NCBI GenBank assembly: GCA_024277485.1
Contig: JAJRVA010000215.1
Span: 1 to 18,598, forward strand
Reading direction: 5' to 3'
DNA from: Deltaproteobacteria bacterium
GTDB taxonomy: Bacteria > Desulfobacterota > Desulfobulbia > Desulfobulbales > Desulfobulbaceae
Length of the DNA stretch: 18,598 bases
A program made the position numbers and the translations under genes. Positions 7,034 through 15,214 of the stretch are shown here, piece after piece. Below the pieces are notes generated by a model. That model worked only from the letters and a program-made list of their open reading frames with translations. It was not told the DNA's origin and ran no database searches. Each line of letters starts with the position of its first letter. The first letter of the stretch is position 1.

Positions 7034-7877
7034 CCATCTCCCCTGTTACAGCCTCCCTGACGGCAAGGAGACTGCGCAACAACCTTTCCGCCTGGTCAAG
7101 CGGCCAGCAATTCGGACCATCACACAGGGCCTGGTCCGGATCAGGATGGACCTCCATGAACAGGCCGTCAATGCCTGCCGCCATGGCGGCCCTGGCAAGG
7201 GTGGGAATGTACTCGCGCTGCCCGCCCGAGCTCCCGCCTGCCCCGCCGGGCAGCTGTACGCTGTGGGTGGCGTCATACACAACCGGGCAAGCGAAGGAAC
7301 GCAGAACAGGCAGTGAACGCATATCCACGACCAGGTTATTATAGCCGAAGCTCGAACCACGTTCCGTGAGCAATATCTTTTCCCCGCCGGCCGACCTGAC
7401 CTTGTCCACCGCGTATTGCATGTCCCATGGAGAGACAAACTGGCCTTTTTTGATATTGACTGTCTTTCCCGACCTGGCCGCCGCGACAAGCAGGTCTGTC
7501 TGGCGACACAGAAATGCCGGTATCTGGATCACATCCAGCACCTCTGCAACACGCTCAACCTGGGAGACGGCATGCACATCGGAAATAACCGGCACTCCTA
7601 TCTCATCCCTGATTCGGGCCAGCAGCCGGAGCCCTCGCTCAAGGCCGGGTCCTCGAAATGAATCCAGCGACGTCCTGTTTGCCTTGTCAAAAGATGCCTT
7701 GAAAACATAGGAAATCCCCAGGCGCTCACAGACGCTCTTCATCTCCCCGGCGATCTCCCAGGCAATCTCTTCCGATTCCAGGACACAGGGACCGGCAAGG
7801 AGCAAAAGCGGCTGGGCAGGACCGACCAGTATACGATGCCGGCCGGAATTATTGTCATTGATGGTAACAGGCATCAT
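7026..7877 (-). CDS. kdsA: 3-deoxy-8-phosphooctulonate synthase
   Basis: KdsA condenses phosphoenolpyruvate with arabinose 5-phosphate to give Kdo-8-phosphate, the committed step of Kdo synthesis. The 283-aa TIM-barrel protein shows [12 protein letters not shown] (residues 25-35), [11 protein letters not shown] (60-70), GPGLERGL and ISDVHAVSQ, all standard. C31 in AGPC sits where metal-dependent KdsA enzymes (Aquifex type) have a metal-binding Cys and the E. coli enzyme has Asn. I therefore infer a metal-dependent class II enzyme. The start ATG at 7877 overlaps the pyrG stop by 4 nt (ATGA), and the 3' end overlaps kdsC. A second ATG follows immediately (MMPV). Confidence 0.97.
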   Translation of the reverse strand: MMPVTINDNNSGRHRILVGPAQPLLLLAGPCVLESEEIAWEIAGEMKSVCERLGISYVFKASFDKANRTSLDSFRGPGLERGLRLLARIRDEIGVPVISDVHAVSQVERVAEVLDVIQIPAFLCRQTDLLVAAARSGKTVNIKKGQFVSPWDMQYAVDKVRSAGGEKILLTERGSSFGYNNLVVDMRSLPVLRSFACPVVYDATHSVQLPGGAGGSSGGQREYIPTLARAAMAAGIDGLFMEVHPDPDQALCDGPNCWPLDQAERLLRSLLAVREAVTGEMDG

Positions 7878-9562
7878 CGCTCGACTTTCATTGCTCCCGG
7901 CTCAGCATACTCTTTCAGGCGCCGCTTTAATGCCGCCTCTATGAAGTCCCTGAACAGGGGATGGGGCTGCATGGGCTTGGACTTGAACTCAGGGTGGAAC
8001 TGGCAGCCTAAAAACCAGGGGTGATCCTGCAGCTCAACTATTTCCACCAGGGTGTCATCGGGAGAGGTTCCGCTGACAACCAGGCCGGCCTTGACCAGCT
8101 GCTCCCTGAACATGTTGTTGAACTCATAGCGGTGCCGGTGCCGTTCGCTGATCTCATCCTGCCGATACGCCCTGCGGGCCAGGGTGCCCTCCTTCAGCAT
8201 ACAGGGATAGGCGCCAAGCCTGAGGGTGCCGCCCATGTCTGAAGTTTCATCTCGGATCTCGGTCCGGCCGGTACGAAAATCAAACCACTCTTTCATCAGG
8301 TAAATGACCGGAAACGGGGTTGCGGTATCAAGTTCCGTGGAATGCGCCCCCTCCATTGCGGCAATATTCCTGGCAAACTCAACCACTGCCAGCTGCATGC
8401 CGAGACAGATACCGAAAAAGGGGATACTTTTTTCCCGGGCCACGGTAATGGCCCGGATTTTCCCTTCCATGCCCCGGCTGCCGAACCCCCCGGGCACCAG
8501 GATGCCGTCACAGTCCGCCAGGAGTTCATCGGGATCCCCCTCCTCAAGATCCTCGGCGCTGATATACTTCAGGTCCACCTGGGCGTTATTTGCTATCCCG
8601 CCGTGGACCAGGGCCTCATGCAGGCTCTTGTATGATTCCTTGAGCTCAACATACTTGCCTGTAATGCCGATGGTAACCTGGTGTTTCGGGTTCTTGATCC
8701 GGTCCACCAGCTCTTCCCAGGGTTTTATGTACGGCGCGCCGGTCCAGATACCCAGTTTTTCAAGGACCCGGTCATCCAGCCCCTCCTCGTGCAGCCGGAG
8801 CGGCACCTCGTAGATCGACTCAACATCTATGGCGGTTATGACTGATTCCGGTTCCACGTTGCAGAACAGGGCTATTTTTTTCTTCAGGTCAGCGGTCAGG
8901 TGGTTTTCAGTCCGGCAGACCAGGATGTCCGGCTGGATACCGCTGGCCAGGAGTTCCTTCACACTGTGCTGGGTGGGTTTTGTTTTGACCTCACCGGCTG
9001 TCTTGATATAGGGCACCAGGGTCAGGTGAACAAACAGGGTGTAATCGCGTCCCAGGTCGCCGCGCAGCTGACGTATCGCCTCGACAAAGGGAAGCCCCTC
9101 GATATCACCGATGGTGCCGCCGATCTCGATAATCGCCACATCCACCGTCCCGTCCAGCTGAAGAACCGCCTGTTTTATCTCATCGGTAATATGCGGAATA
9201 ACCTGGACAGTGCCGCCAAGATACTCTCCCCGCCTCTCTTTCTGAATAACCGAGTAATAAATCCGGCCGGAGGTGTAGTTGTTGACCTGTGCCATGACCG
9301 CGTTGGTGTACCGCTCATAATGCCCCATATCCAGGTCGGTCTCAGCGCCGTCATCGGTCACAAAGACCTCGCCGTGCTGAAAAGGGTTCATGGTGCCGGG
9401 ATCAACATTGATATACGGGTCAAGCTTCTGAAAAGTTACCGTCATGCCGCGGCTCTCAAGCAAGGCCCCCAGGGCGGCAGCGGCAAGCCCCTTTCCCAGG
9501 GAGGAAAGGACACCGCCGGTGATGAAAATGAACTTGGTCTTCTTGGTCGGCTTACTCTTCAT
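7874..9562 (-). CDS. pyrG: CTP synthase (glutamine-hydrolysing)
   Basis: PyrG aminates UTP to CTP using ATP and glutamine. ATG at 9562 ([20 protein letters not shown]) has GGGAGAG upstream and gives 562 aa (E. coli 545). The reading from 9718 runs through the promoter and is rejected. The synthetase domain shows [33 protein letters not shown] and [11 protein letters not shown]. The class I glutaminase domain shows [10 protein letters not shown] with catalytic C386 and the His-Glu pair in [11 protein letters not shown] near the C-terminus. It is the first gene of a tightly overlapping operon with kdsA, kdsC and lptC, an order common in Gram-negatives: CTP is the activator of Kdo in CMP-Kdo synthesis. 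A promoter and a leader hairpin lie just upstream. Confidence 0.98.
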   Translation of the reverse strand: MKSKPTKKTKFIFITGGVLSSLGKGLAAAALGALLESRGMTVTFQKLDPYINVDPGTMNPFQHGEVFVTDDGAETDLDMGHYERYTNAVMAQVNNYTSGRIYYSVIQKERRGEYLGGTVQVIPHITDEIKQAVLQLDGTVDVAIIEIGGTIGDIEGLPFVEAIRQLRGDLGRDYTLFVHLTLVPYIKTAGEVKTKPTQHSVKELLASGIQPDILVCRTENHLTADLKKKIALFCNVEPESVITAIDVESIYEVPLRLHEEGLDDRVLEKLGIWTGAPYIKPWEELVDRIKNPKHQVTIGITGKYVELKESYKSLHEALVHGGIANNAQVDLKYISAEDLEEGDPDELLADCDGILVPGGFGSRGMEGKIRAITVAREKSIPFFGICLGMQLAVVEFARNIAAMEGAHSTELDTATPFPVIYLMKEWFDFRTGRTEIRDETSDMGGTLRLGAYPCMLKEGTLARRAYRQDEISERHRHRYEFNNMFREQLVKAGLVVSGTSPDDTLVEIVELQDHPWFLGCQFHPEFKSKPMQPHPLFRDFIEAALKRRLKEYAEPGAMKVER

Positions 9563-9582
9563 GAACACTCTCCCGGATTCGC

Positions 9583-9610
9583 CAAAAGAAAAGGGCAGCT
9601 TCACGCTGCC
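9583..9610 (-). terminator. Terminator-like hairpin in the pyrG leader (possible attenuator)
   Basis: On the minus strand, downstream of the pyrG promoter and before the ATG, GGCAGC (9610-9605) and GCTGCC (9599-9594) form a 6-bp GC-rich stem with loop GTGAA. It is followed at once by the U-rich CTTTTCTTTT. This is the form of an intrinsic terminator. It could end transcripts from the upstream cupin gene and would also attenuate pyrG itself. Confidence 0.55.
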
Positions 9611-9629
9611 GCATAAACAATATAAAAAA

Positions 9630-9658
9630 ATTATACACCAAACCCTGCCTGATGACAA
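9630..9658 (-). promoter_or_regulatory. Sigma-70 promoter of the pyrG operon
   Basis: On the minus strand, TTGTCA (9658-9653) is followed after 17 nt by a perfect TATAAT (9635-9630). A run of six T follows the -10 box, and the start point should be near 9623, leaving a leader of about 60 nt that holds the terminator-like hairpin. This is the best promoter match in the window besides mazEF. Confidence 0.75.
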
Positions 9659-9665
9659 GTACACC

Positions 9666-10034
9666 TCATTCTCTTTCCTGCAGGATTTCCGTGTCGGAAC
9701 GGGAATAGGGAGGGGCACAGCAGCAGAAAATCTTTAATGATTCATTCCGGGTATTTATGATCTTGTGCGAAACACCGGGTAGAATGCATATTGTATCCCC
9801 TGCCTGGACGGAAAACTGCTCCTCACCAAGAGTCATCAGGCCTCCTCCCTGGACAAGGTGACAAATCTCTTCTGATACATGGTGCCGGTGCAACTCTGTA
9901 TCCTTGCCCTCCTCAATAACTGCCAGGGCAAAACTCAGGTTCCTGTTGCCGTGCCTGTCAGGATGCATGAGTTCCTGGATCAATGAACCATCCAGGGTTG
10001 TATACTGCACAATATCTTTGATTGACGTTTTCAC
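9666..10034 (-). CDS. Cupin-domain protein
   Basis: This is a 122-aa single-domain cupin. Motif 1 is H49-R-H51-HVSEE with E55/E56, and motif 2 is [12 protein letters not shown] ending in H90. Together these give the three-His/one-Glu metal site of the cupin_2 family. The reading starts at GTG 10034, 18 nt after the upstream lipoprotein gene, with AGG close by; the next ATG (M23) would cut into the domain's lead-in. The C-terminus carries an unusual CCC run ([10 protein letters not shown]). Cupins of this size include sugar isomerases, dioxygenases and small-molecule sensors, and nothing here decides between them. It probably shares a transcript with the lipoprotein gene. Confidence 0.82.
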   Translation of the reverse strand: MKTSIKDIVQYTTLDGSLIQELMHPDRHGNRNLSFALAVIEEGKDTELHRHHVSEEICHLVQGGGLMTLGEEQFSVQAGDTICILPGVSHKIINTRNESLKIFCCCAPPYSRSDTEILQERE

Positions 10035-10052
10035 TGCCTGTTTTTTCCGCGG

Positions 10053-10505
10053 TCAGCGGCAATTTGTACTGATAGATGACTTCCGGCAATCCGTTATTGT
10101 CGGAATCAGGGAGAAACACTGGGTCGCAAAATGCCATTTACCCACCCCTTCCCCTTTGAAAAGTATTTCCCTGGCCTCGACAATCGACCGGGCGGACTGA
10201 ACCTCCTCGACAGGGATCAGGTTCCTGTCCGACGTTTCAGGATAAAAATAGGCAAACATCATCCCGCAGCCTAACTGCTCCGCATACTTTTTGACATCCT
10301 CTATTTCCGGTTCACCGGTATAGGTAAAAAGGCGTATCTTCCCCTGGCCGCCGGGCTCGGTGAACCCTCCTATCCTGCTGAAGGTTACCCCTTCACTCCC
10401 CTTATCATATTTACTCTGCACACACCCGGTCAACATTGCCGCCAGAACCACTGCCAGCAGAAATCGCCCCGCTGTTTTTTGTACAATCATCTGGTTTTTC
10501 ACCAT
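10053..10505 (-). CDS. Small lipoprotein of unknown function
   Basis: ATG at 10505 (MVKNQMIVQK) has AGAGGG 5 nt upstream and gives 150 aa. The reading from 10526 lacks such support. A basic N-terminus, a hydrophobic stretch (FLLAVVLAAM) and the lipobox LTGC with C28 mark a lipoprotein signal peptide. Residue +2 is Val, which in the E. coli scheme would favour transport to the outer membrane. The mature part has a short domain with TYTGEPEIEDVKKYAEQLGC, MMFAYFYPET and a C-terminal half containing ATQCFS and TDCR, so two or three Cys could form a disulfide. I do not recognise the family. It precedes the cupin gene by 18 nt on the same strand. Confidence 0.75.
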   Translation of the reverse strand: MVKNQMIVQKTAGRFLLAVVLAAMLTGCVQSKYDKGSEGVTFSRIGGFTEPGGQGKIRLFTYTGEPEIEDVKKYAEQLGCGMMFAYFYPETSDRNLIPVEEVQSARSIVEAREILFKGEGVGKWHFATQCFSLIPTITDCRKSSISTNCR

Positions 10506-10601
10506 CAATACCCTCTTTGGATGCAATGAAGCCTAGGCCGGAAATCGTGCCGCATGCAATACAACTGCAGGCAGATGAACTTGAATAAAGTCAGAACATG
10601 A

Positions 10602-10621
10602 CGGAGGAGCAGGGATTCGAA
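10602..10621 (-). repeat. att-like direct repeat, distal copy (tRNA-Ser 3' end remnant)
   Basis: CGGAGGAGCAGGGATTCGAA is identical to 11504-11523 inside tRNA-Ser. Beyond it the sequence (GCTGCGGGACTGG) no longer resembles the tRNA, so this is a displaced end and not a second gene. Confidence 0.75.
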
Positions 10622-10683
10622 GCTGCGGGACTGGTTAAAATGTCTATTTATTGCAGCATGTTGCAATATCGACAACTGACTTG

Positions 10684-10703
10684 CTGACTATCCACTGACT
10701 ATC
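10684..10703 (+). repeat. Flanking direct repeat CTGACTATnnACTGACTRTC, left copy
   Basis: CTGACTATCCACTGACTATC lies just downstream of the antitoxin stop. It matches 11421-11440 at 17 of 20 positions. A further ACTGACT is at 10675-10681. The two copies bracket the PIN gene pair inside the att repeats and could be arm-type recombinase sites or boundary repeats. Confidence 0.5.
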
Positions 10704-10709
10704 GTTTTT

Positions 10710-10916
10710 TTATGCTTCTGTATCCTTGTCTCTCAGGGACATCGCTTTTTCACTAATTTCCTTAATACTGAAATCGTCAAACATTTCCTGTCGCCACTTT
10801 GTGTAATCGAACGGCTCCCTCTGAATAAGCGCAATAAAGCGTTCTGCTTCAACATCGCCAAGATGCTGAGCAAGTATATGGATTCCCTTGGTTTTTATCT
10901 CAGTGTCGGTAATCAT
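10710..10916 (-). CDS. Probable antitoxin partner of the PIN toxin
   Basis: This 68-aa protein has no membrane segment or signal peptide: MITDTEIKTKGIHILAQHLG at the N-terminus, a helical middle (DVEAERFIALIQREPFDYTKW), and an acidic, polar end (SLRDKDTEA). The ATG (10916) overlaps the PIN stop in ATGA, and a near-perfect AAGGAGGT lies 6 nt before it, far stronger than the toxin's ribosome-binding site. A strongly translated partner is what an antitoxin needs. Small proteins of this kind are repeatedly found next to PIN genes in anaerobes and cyanobacteria (from memory). I see no clear ribbon-helix-helix or AbrB motif, so the DNA-binding mode is unknown. The order toxin-first, antitoxin-second is reversed from the usual arrangement. 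Confidence 0.7.
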   Translation of the reverse strand: MITDTEIKTKGIHILAQHLGDVEAERFIALIQREPFDYTKWRQEMFDDFSIKEISEKAMSLRDKDTEA

Positions 10917-11347
10917 GCTGTTACCTCCTTGATGAACCCTATGGGGTCTGTGATCTTGATTTCTTTGACGACAGAGGCTTTTATCAGAATTCCATCATCA
11001 GTGGTCAGAAAGTAATCAGCCTTTGCCTTGACAGCACAGGCTATATGCAGGGCATCTAATTTTTTGATTCCGTGACGGTGGAACTCAGATGCCACCTTGA
11101 TAACCTGATTATCTTCTATAATATCACAATACGAGTAGGAACGCCATTTTGCAATCTGCTCAGCTCTTTCTCTAAAGGGATTCCTGCTGTTTTCATAATC
11201 CAGAATATATGACCAAACCAGTCTGTACTCGTCTGAACGGATATTTTCCTGTATTTGCAGTTTAGCTTCGGACTCAAGCCGTATCCTGAGTTGTGATTGA
11301 TCATCAAACGGCCTGTTGAAGCAACAGTTATCGAGATATATTTTCAT
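10913..11347 (-). CDS. PIN-domain ribonuclease toxin
   Basis: This 144-aa single PIN domain starts MKIYLDNCCFNRPFDD, with the first catalytic acid D6. The second acidic region is ILDYENS (D50/E52). The C-terminal signature KLDALHIACAVKAKADYFLTTDD supplies D98, D111 and D117/D118. Such proteins are Mg2+-dependent RNases, often toxins of VapBC-like pairs. All expected acids are present, so it is probably active. The IYLDNCCFNRPFDDQSQ opening belongs to a PIN subgroup usually adjacent to a short partner gene, as here. The gene begins about 150 nt downstream of the tRNA-Ser 3' end on the same strand and could be reached by read-through; I found no clear promoter. Confidence 0.85.
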   Translation of the reverse strand: MKIYLDNCCFNRPFDDQSQLRIRLESEAKLQIQENIRSDEYRLVWSYILDYENSRNPFRERAEQIAKWRSYSYCDIIEDNQVIKVASEFHRHGIKKLDALHIACAVKAKADYFLTTDDGILIKASVVKEIKITDPIGFIKEVTA

Positions 11348-11420
11348 GCGTTCTCGCTTTTCCGCTCAAGTCGCTCCAAGCTCCGGGCGCTTTGTCACCA
11401 GACTTTCACAAGCCTTATTA

Positions 11421-11440
11421 CTGACTATTTACTGACTGTC
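11421..11440 (+). repeat. Flanking direct repeat CTGACTATnnACTGACTRTC, right copy
   Basis: CTGACTATTTACTGACTGTC lies between the PIN gene start and tRNA-Ser and matches 10684-10703 at 17 of 20 positions in the same orientation. It is preceded by TTATTA, so the extended local word is TTACTGACTATTTACTGACT. Confidence 0.5.
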
Positions 11441-11500
11441 AACTCCGGAGAGGATGCCAGCATAACATATTGAAACAACTGAATACCGGCGGCTTTCAAC

Positions 11501-11590
11501 TGGCGGAGGAGCAGGGATTCGAACCCTGGGTGGGGTTCCCCCCACAACGGTTTTCGAGACCGTCCCGTTCGACCGCTCCGGCACTCCTCC
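11501..11590 (-). tRNA. tRNA-Ser (anticodon CGA)
   Basis: A complete 90-nt class II tRNA is on the minus strand. The acceptor GGAGGAG pairs with CTCCTCC, followed by discriminator G and an encoded CCA (11501-11503). The anticodon stem ACGGT/ACCGT holds loop CTCGAAA, so the anticodon is CGA, reading UCG serine codons. The long variable arm GTGGGG-GGAA-CCCCAC is diagnostic of Ser, and the T-arm is CAGGG-TTCGAAT-CCCTG. It serves as the integration site of the adjacent mini-island and remains intact. Confidence 0.97.
11504..11523 (-). repeat. att-like direct repeat, tRNA copy
   Basis: CGGAGGAGCAGGGATTCGAA within tRNA-Ser covers the discriminator base, 3' acceptor strand and T-arm 3' half. It is identical to 10602-10621. 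Confidence 0.75.
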
Positions 11591-11614
11591 GTTTTTTCAC
11601 TTCAACAGTGTGTA

Positions 11615-11643
11615 TTGTTACCCGGATTTCCCTTTCCCGTCAA
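11615..11643 (-). promoter_or_regulatory. Candidate tRNA-Ser promoter
   Basis: On the minus strand, TTGACG (11643-11638) and TAACAA (11620-11615) are 17 nt apart. The expected start near 11608 would leave an 18-nt 5' leader before the mature tRNA end. The -35 box is good and the -10 box weak. Confidence 0.4.
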
Positions 11644-11658
11644 GGTTGCGCATGGTGG

Positions 11659-11687
11659 TTGACACAGGATATCCTATCGCATAAGCT
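11659..11687 (+). promoter_or_regulatory. Candidate fumC promoter
   Basis: A perfect -35 TTGACA (11659-11664) is followed after 17 nt by TAAGCT (11682-11687), a poor -10. A better-looking TATATT at 11702 lacks a matching -35. The region also has GATATC at two places about 20 nt apart, which could be a regulator site. This is the divergent gap between tRNA-Ser and fumC. Confidence 0.35.
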
Positions 11688-11759
11688 CACGATATCAGAG
11701 ATATATTTTATGTATTCAATCCGACCGACAGGCAAACGCTCATGGATGCAGGAGAAAGT

Positions 11760-13157
11760 ATGAAATACCGCATTGAACACGACACAATGGGAGAAGTTCC
11801 GGTTCCCATGGACCGTCTGTGGGGAGCGCAGACCCAGCGGAGCCTGGCAAACTTCCGGATCGGTGAAGAAAAAATGCCTGTTCAGCTGATTCACGCCCTT
11901 GTCCACCTGAAAAAGGCGTGCGCCATGGTCAACCATGAGATGGGCCGGCTGGATGATGGGATCATGACCTGTACTGTCAGGGCATGCGACGAAATCCTGC
12001 GGGGTGAACACGACAGCGAGTTCCCCCTGTCGGTCTGGCAGACGGGCAGCGGTACCCAGACCAACATGAATGTCAACGAAGTGATCGCCTGCCTGGCCAA
12101 CAGAAAGCTGTCAGAAGACGGCCTGGAAAACACTGTCCGCATCCACCCCAATGATCATGTCAACATGTCGCAGAGTTCCAATGACGTCTTTCCAGCGGCC
12201 ATGCATATCGCGGCAATGATCGACCTCGAGGACAACCTGCTTCCGGCTGTTACCCTTCTCTCAGAGACCCTGCATGCCAAGGCCGGCCAGTTCAACCATA
12301 TCATCAAGATCGGACGGACGCATCTGCAGGACGCCACCCCGTTGACACTTGGTCAGGAAATCGGTGGGTGGGCCGCCATGCTGGACAACAGCATCAACCA
12401 GCTGGTGGAATCCCTTGAGCCGCTGCGTGCCCTTGCCATCGGCGGCACCGCCGTGGGCACGGGAATCAATGCTCCGGAAGGATTTGGAGAACAGGTGGCT
12501 GAGCATATTTCCAGGCAGACAAAAAAACGTTTCCACTCAGCCCCCAACAAGTTCCATGCACTCACCTCCCATGATGCATTGGTCTGGGCCGGCGGCGCCC
12601 TCAAGGCCCTGGCGGCAAACCTGATGAAAATCGCCAATGACGTCCGCTGGCTGGCAAGCGGGCCCAGGTGCGGCCTGGGAGAAATCACCATCCCTGCCAA
12701 TGAGCCCGGCAGTTCCATCATGCCGGGCAAGGTCAATCCCACCCAGGCCGAGGCTGTTACCATGGTTGCCTGCCAGGTTTTCGGCAATGATACGGCCATA
12801 ACAGTCGCTGCAAGCCAGGGAAACTTTGAACTCAATGTCTTCAAGCCGGTCATCATCTACAACTTTCTCCAGTCGTCCGGCCTGCTGGCTGATGTGATCC
12901 GTTCATTTCATGACAACTGTGTTGTGGGAATTGAACCGGTACTGGAAAAAATCGACCGAAACCTGCACAATTCCCTGATGCTTGTAACAGCGCTCAACCA
13001 GCATATCGGGTACGAAAACGCCGCCAGGATCGCCAAAACGGCGCACGCGGAAAACATCACTCTCAAGGAGGCCGCGGTCAGGCTCGGGCTCCTCAGCGGG
13101 GAAGAGTTTGACAGCTATGTTGTTGCCGACAAAATGATCCGTCCGGACATATCATGA
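11760..13157 (+). CDS. fumC: Fumarate hydratase, class II
   Basis: This oxygen-stable, iron-free fumarase interconverts fumarate and malate in the TCA cycle. ATG at 11760 ([16 protein letters not shown]) has AGGAG 5 nt upstream and gives 465 aa (E. coli FumC 467). The start at 11742 is rejected. Superfamily signatures are [14 protein letters not shown] (97-110), the catalytic-His segment [11 protein letters not shown] with H188, and [13 protein letters not shown] (317-329) with the catalytic Ser on the flexible loop. Class II, as opposed to aspartase or adenylosuccinate lyase, is supported by [12 protein letters not shown] and [14 protein letters not shown]. The gene stands alone and converges on ilvD. 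Confidence 0.97.
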   Translation: MKYRIEHDTMGEVPVPMDRLWGAQTQRSLANFRIGEEKMPVQLIHALVHLKKACAMVNHEMGRLDDGIMTCTVRACDEILRGEHDSEFPLSVWQTGSGTQTNMNVNEVIACLANRKLSEDGLENTVRIHPNDHVNMSQSSNDVFPAAMHIAAMIDLEDNLLPAVTLLSETLHAKAGQFNHIIKIGRTHLQDATPLTLGQEIGGWAAMLDNSINQLVESLEPLRALAIGGTAVGTGINAPEGFGEQVAEHISRQTKKRFHSAPNKFHALTSHDALVWAGGALKALAANLMKIANDVRWLASGPRCGLGEITIPANEPGSSIMPGKVNPTQAEAVTMVACQVFGNDTAITVAASQGNFELNVFKPVIIYNFLQSSGLLADVIRSFHDNCVVGIEPVLEKIDRNLHNSLMLVTALNQHIGYENAARIAKTAHAENITLKEAAVRLGLLSGEEFDSYVVADKMIRPDIS

Positions 13158-13171
13158 CTGTTTACAACTCG

Positions 13172-13214
13172 CTGCACGGAGAGCAAAGTGCAGATGTGCC
13201 GCCGGCGACACATC
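13172..13214. terminator. Two adjacent hairpins between converging fumC and ilvD
   Basis: CTGCAC (13172-13177) pairs with GTGCAG (13188-13193), and GATGTG (13193-13198) pairs with CACATC (13209-13214) around the self-complementary CGCCGGCG. They share one base. No T-run follows on either side, so if they stop transcription it is not in the canonical intrinsic way. Confidence 0.35.
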
Positions 13215-13275
13215 CAGTCGCTTGCCAGTTCACCACCTGCAGCTTCCCACTCCAGCCCTCCACCTTCCACCTGAA

Positions 13276-15105
13276 TCAGGGAATAATCCGGACAGCCCCC
13301 TTGTCTGCCGAGGCCACAAAATGGGCATAGGCACGTAAGGCGGGAGAAACCGTGCGCTGCCGGTCAGGCGTAAAAGCGGCCTCGCCCCTGGCCTCCTCTT
13401 CAGCCCAGCGCCGGGAGATCTCCTCACTGCTTACCTGCAGCATAATGGAGCGTTCAGGGATATTGATCTCCACCGTGTCTCCCGGGCGGACCAGCGCGAT
13501 ACCTCCGCCTGCCGCCGCCTCGGGTGAGACATGCCCGATGGAGAGTCCTGCGGTGCCGCCGGAAAACCGCCCATCGGTGACCAGGGCACACTTCGCGCCA
13601 AGATGAATGGACTTCAGGTACGAGGTCGGGTACAGCATTTCCTGCATTCCCGGCCCGCCCCTGGGCCCTTCGTAGAGGATGAACACCACGTCGCCGGCCT
13701 TGACCTCCCCGCCCAGGATACCCTCGCAGGCCGCCTCCTGGGAATGGTACACCCTGGCGGTACCGGTGAACTTGAAAATGGATGGATCCACCCCCGCTGT
13801 CTTCACGATGCAGCCGTTTTCAGCGATATTCCCGTACAGGACCGCCAGGCCCCCGTCCCTGCTGTAACAATGCGCAAGATCACGGATACATCCGGATTCC
13901 CTGTCCAGGTCCAGCTCATCATACATGGTCTGCTGCGACCCCATGACCAGGTTGCGCCCGGTTCCGGCCGGAGCGCTCCTGTAGAGTTTCCGCGCCTCAT
14001 CGCTCACAGTGGCCCGCCTGACGTCATACCTGTCAAGGGCTTCGGCAAGGGTCAGGCCATCCACCCGGCTGACACCTGTATCGACGAGCCCGGCCCGGTC
14101 AAGTTCTCCCAGGATGCCGAGAATTCCACCTGCCCGGTTGACATCTTCGACATGATAGTGCGAACTTGGCGCGACCTTGCAGAGGTTGGGTATTTTCCGG
14201 GACAAAGCATCAATATCAGCCATGGCAAAATCAACCCCGGCCTCACCGGCAATGGCCAGCAGATGCAGAACCGTATTGGTGGAGCCGCCCATGGCGATAT
14301 CCAGGGCCATGGCATTGGTAAATGACGCGCGGCCGGCGATGCTCCGCGGCAGGACCGATCCATCCCCCCGGCCGTACCAGGCATCACACATTGCAACTAT
14401 GCGCCGGGCCGCGGTCTCGAAAAGGTCCAGCCTGGTTTTATGGGTGGCCACGACCGTCCCGTTTCCCGGCAGGGCCAGCCCTAATGCCTCGTTCAGGCAG
14501 TTCATGGAATTGGCCGTGAACATACCGGAACAGGAGCCGCAGGTGGGACAGGCTGCCCGCTCGATCTCGGCGATTTCGTCATCCGACACCTCCGCGTCCC
14601 CTGCCATGACCATGGCATCGACCAGGTCGTACCGCTTCTCACCGATGATGCCGGCCTCCATGGGACCTCCGGAAACAAAAACTGCCGGGATATTGAGCCG
14701 CATGGCCGCCATCAGCATGCCGGGTGTTATCTTGTCGCAGTTGGATATACAGACCATGGCATCGACCTGGTGGGCATTGCACATGTATTCGACACTGTCG
14801 GCAATAAGTTCACGGGAGGGAAGCGAGTAAAGCATGCCGTCATGCCCCATGGCAATGCCGTCATCAATGGCAATGGTATTGAATTCCGCCGCAAAGCAGC
14901 CCTGCTCTTCAATGATCTGCTTGACCTGCTGCCCGACCCCGTGCAGGTGGACATGCCCGGGAACCATCTGGGTAAACGAGTTGACAACGGCGACGACCGG
15001 CCTGCCGATCTGCTCCTCGCGCATACCGTTGGCTCTCCACAATGCACGGGCTCCAGCCATTCTTCTTCCCTGGGTTGTTACGTTACTGCGCAGAGGAACA
15101 CTCAT
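13276..15105 (-). CDS. ilvD: Dihydroxy-acid dehydratase
   Basis: IlvD dehydrates 2,3-dihydroxy-isovalerate and -methylvalerate in valine, isoleucine and pantothenate synthesis. ATG at 15105 has AAGGAG 6 nt upstream. The 609-aa length is close to E. coli's 616. Cluster motifs are [11 protein letters not shown] with C123 and the probable carbamylated K125, and [19 protein letters not shown]. Where three-Cys [2Fe-2S] dehydratases have an extra Cys in the first block, this protein has [12 protein letters not shown] like E. coli, so I infer the oxygen-labile [4Fe-4S] type, fitting an anaerobe. The C-terminus [22 protein letters not shown] (in VTDGRFSGG) is standard. It stands as a single gene, divergent from the pilus ATPase. 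Confidence 0.97.
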   Translation of the reverse strand: MSVPLRSNVTTQGRRMAGARALWRANGMREEQIGRPVVAVVNSFTQMVPGHVHLHGVGQQVKQIIEEQGCFAAEFNTIAIDDGIAMGHDGMLYSLPSRELIADSVEYMCNAHQVDAMVCISNCDKITPGMLMAAMRLNIPAVFVSGGPMEAGIIGEKRYDLVDAMVMAGDAEVSDDEIAEIERAACPTCGSCSGMFTANSMNCLNEALGLALPGNGTVVATHKTRLDLFETAARRIVAMCDAWYGRGDGSVLPRSIAGRASFTNAMALDIAMGGSTNTVLHLLAIAGEAGVDFAMADIDALSRKIPNLCKVAPSSHYHVEDVNRAGGILGILGELDRAGLVDTGVSRVDGLTLAEALDRYDVRRATVSDEARKLYRSAPAGTGRNLVMGSQQTMYDELDLDRESGCIRDLAHCYSRDGGLAVLYGNIAENGCIVKTAGVDPSIFKFTGTARVYHSQEAACEGILGGEVKAGDVVFILYEGPRGGPGMQEMLYPTSYLKSIHLGAKCALVTDGRFSGGTAGLSIGHVSPEAAAGGGIALVRPGDTVEINIPERSIMLQVSSEEISRRWAEEEARGEAAFTPDRQRTVSPALRAYAHFVASADKGAVRIIP

Positions 15106-15167
15106 ACTTCACTCCTTGAAACAGGTAAAATAATAATTTTTTTCTTGTAAAATACTGCCAGTACGAG

Positions 15168-15195
15168 ATAGTACAATAAGAATAAATTCTGTCAA
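15168..15195 (-). promoter_or_regulatory. Candidate ilvD promoter
   Basis: On the minus strand, a perfect TTGACA (15195-15190) is followed after 16 nt by TACTAT (15173-15168), in the 109-nt divergent gap. An overlapping TTGTAC/TATTTT pair is an alternative. No T-box, leader peptide or attenuator for branched-chain amino acids was seen. Confidence 0.4.
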
Positions 15196-15214
15196 TTACG
15201 ATACAGGTACCGGT

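Larger units (their letters stand above)
10602..11523. mobile_element. Integrase-less mini-island in the 3' end of tRNA-Ser, carrying a PIN toxin-antitoxin pair
   Basis: The last 20 bp of the tRNA-Ser body (T-loop to discriminator) occur again 902 bp away, downstream of the tRNA, as an exact direct repeat. That is the footprint of site-specific insertion by a tyrosine recombinase at a tRNA 3' end: one copy completes the tRNA and the distal copy is a remnant. Between them are only a PIN-domain gene and a small partner gene, plus short repeats of the form CTGACTAT. There is no integrase, so the element is either a deletion remnant or a cassette moved in trans. The content is AT-richer than the flanking housekeeping genes. 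Confidence 0.65.

Noticed and set aside
8900..9616. 238-aa plus-strand frame opposite pyrG
   Set aside because: Antisense shadow of a highly conserved CTP synthase; it runs across the pyrG start, leader and -35/-10 region.
9563..9718. N-terminal extension of pyrG to 9718
   Set aside because: It would translate the promoter, the leader hairpin and the end of the cupin gene; CTP synthases begin near [11 protein letters not shown].
10602..10640. A second tRNA gene at the distal repeat
   Set aside because: Only the 3' 20 bp match; no anticodon or D arm is present, so it is an attachment-site remnant.
11470..11763. 97-aa reading frame over tRNA-Ser (EEQGFEPWVGFPP...)
   Set aside because: It is the translated antisense of the tRNA gene, a well-known false protein; there is no ribosome-binding site and the tRNA fold is complete.
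13531..14325. 264-aa plus-strand frame opposite ilvD
   Set aside because: Shadow of ilvD in high-GC sequence; no family-like motifs.
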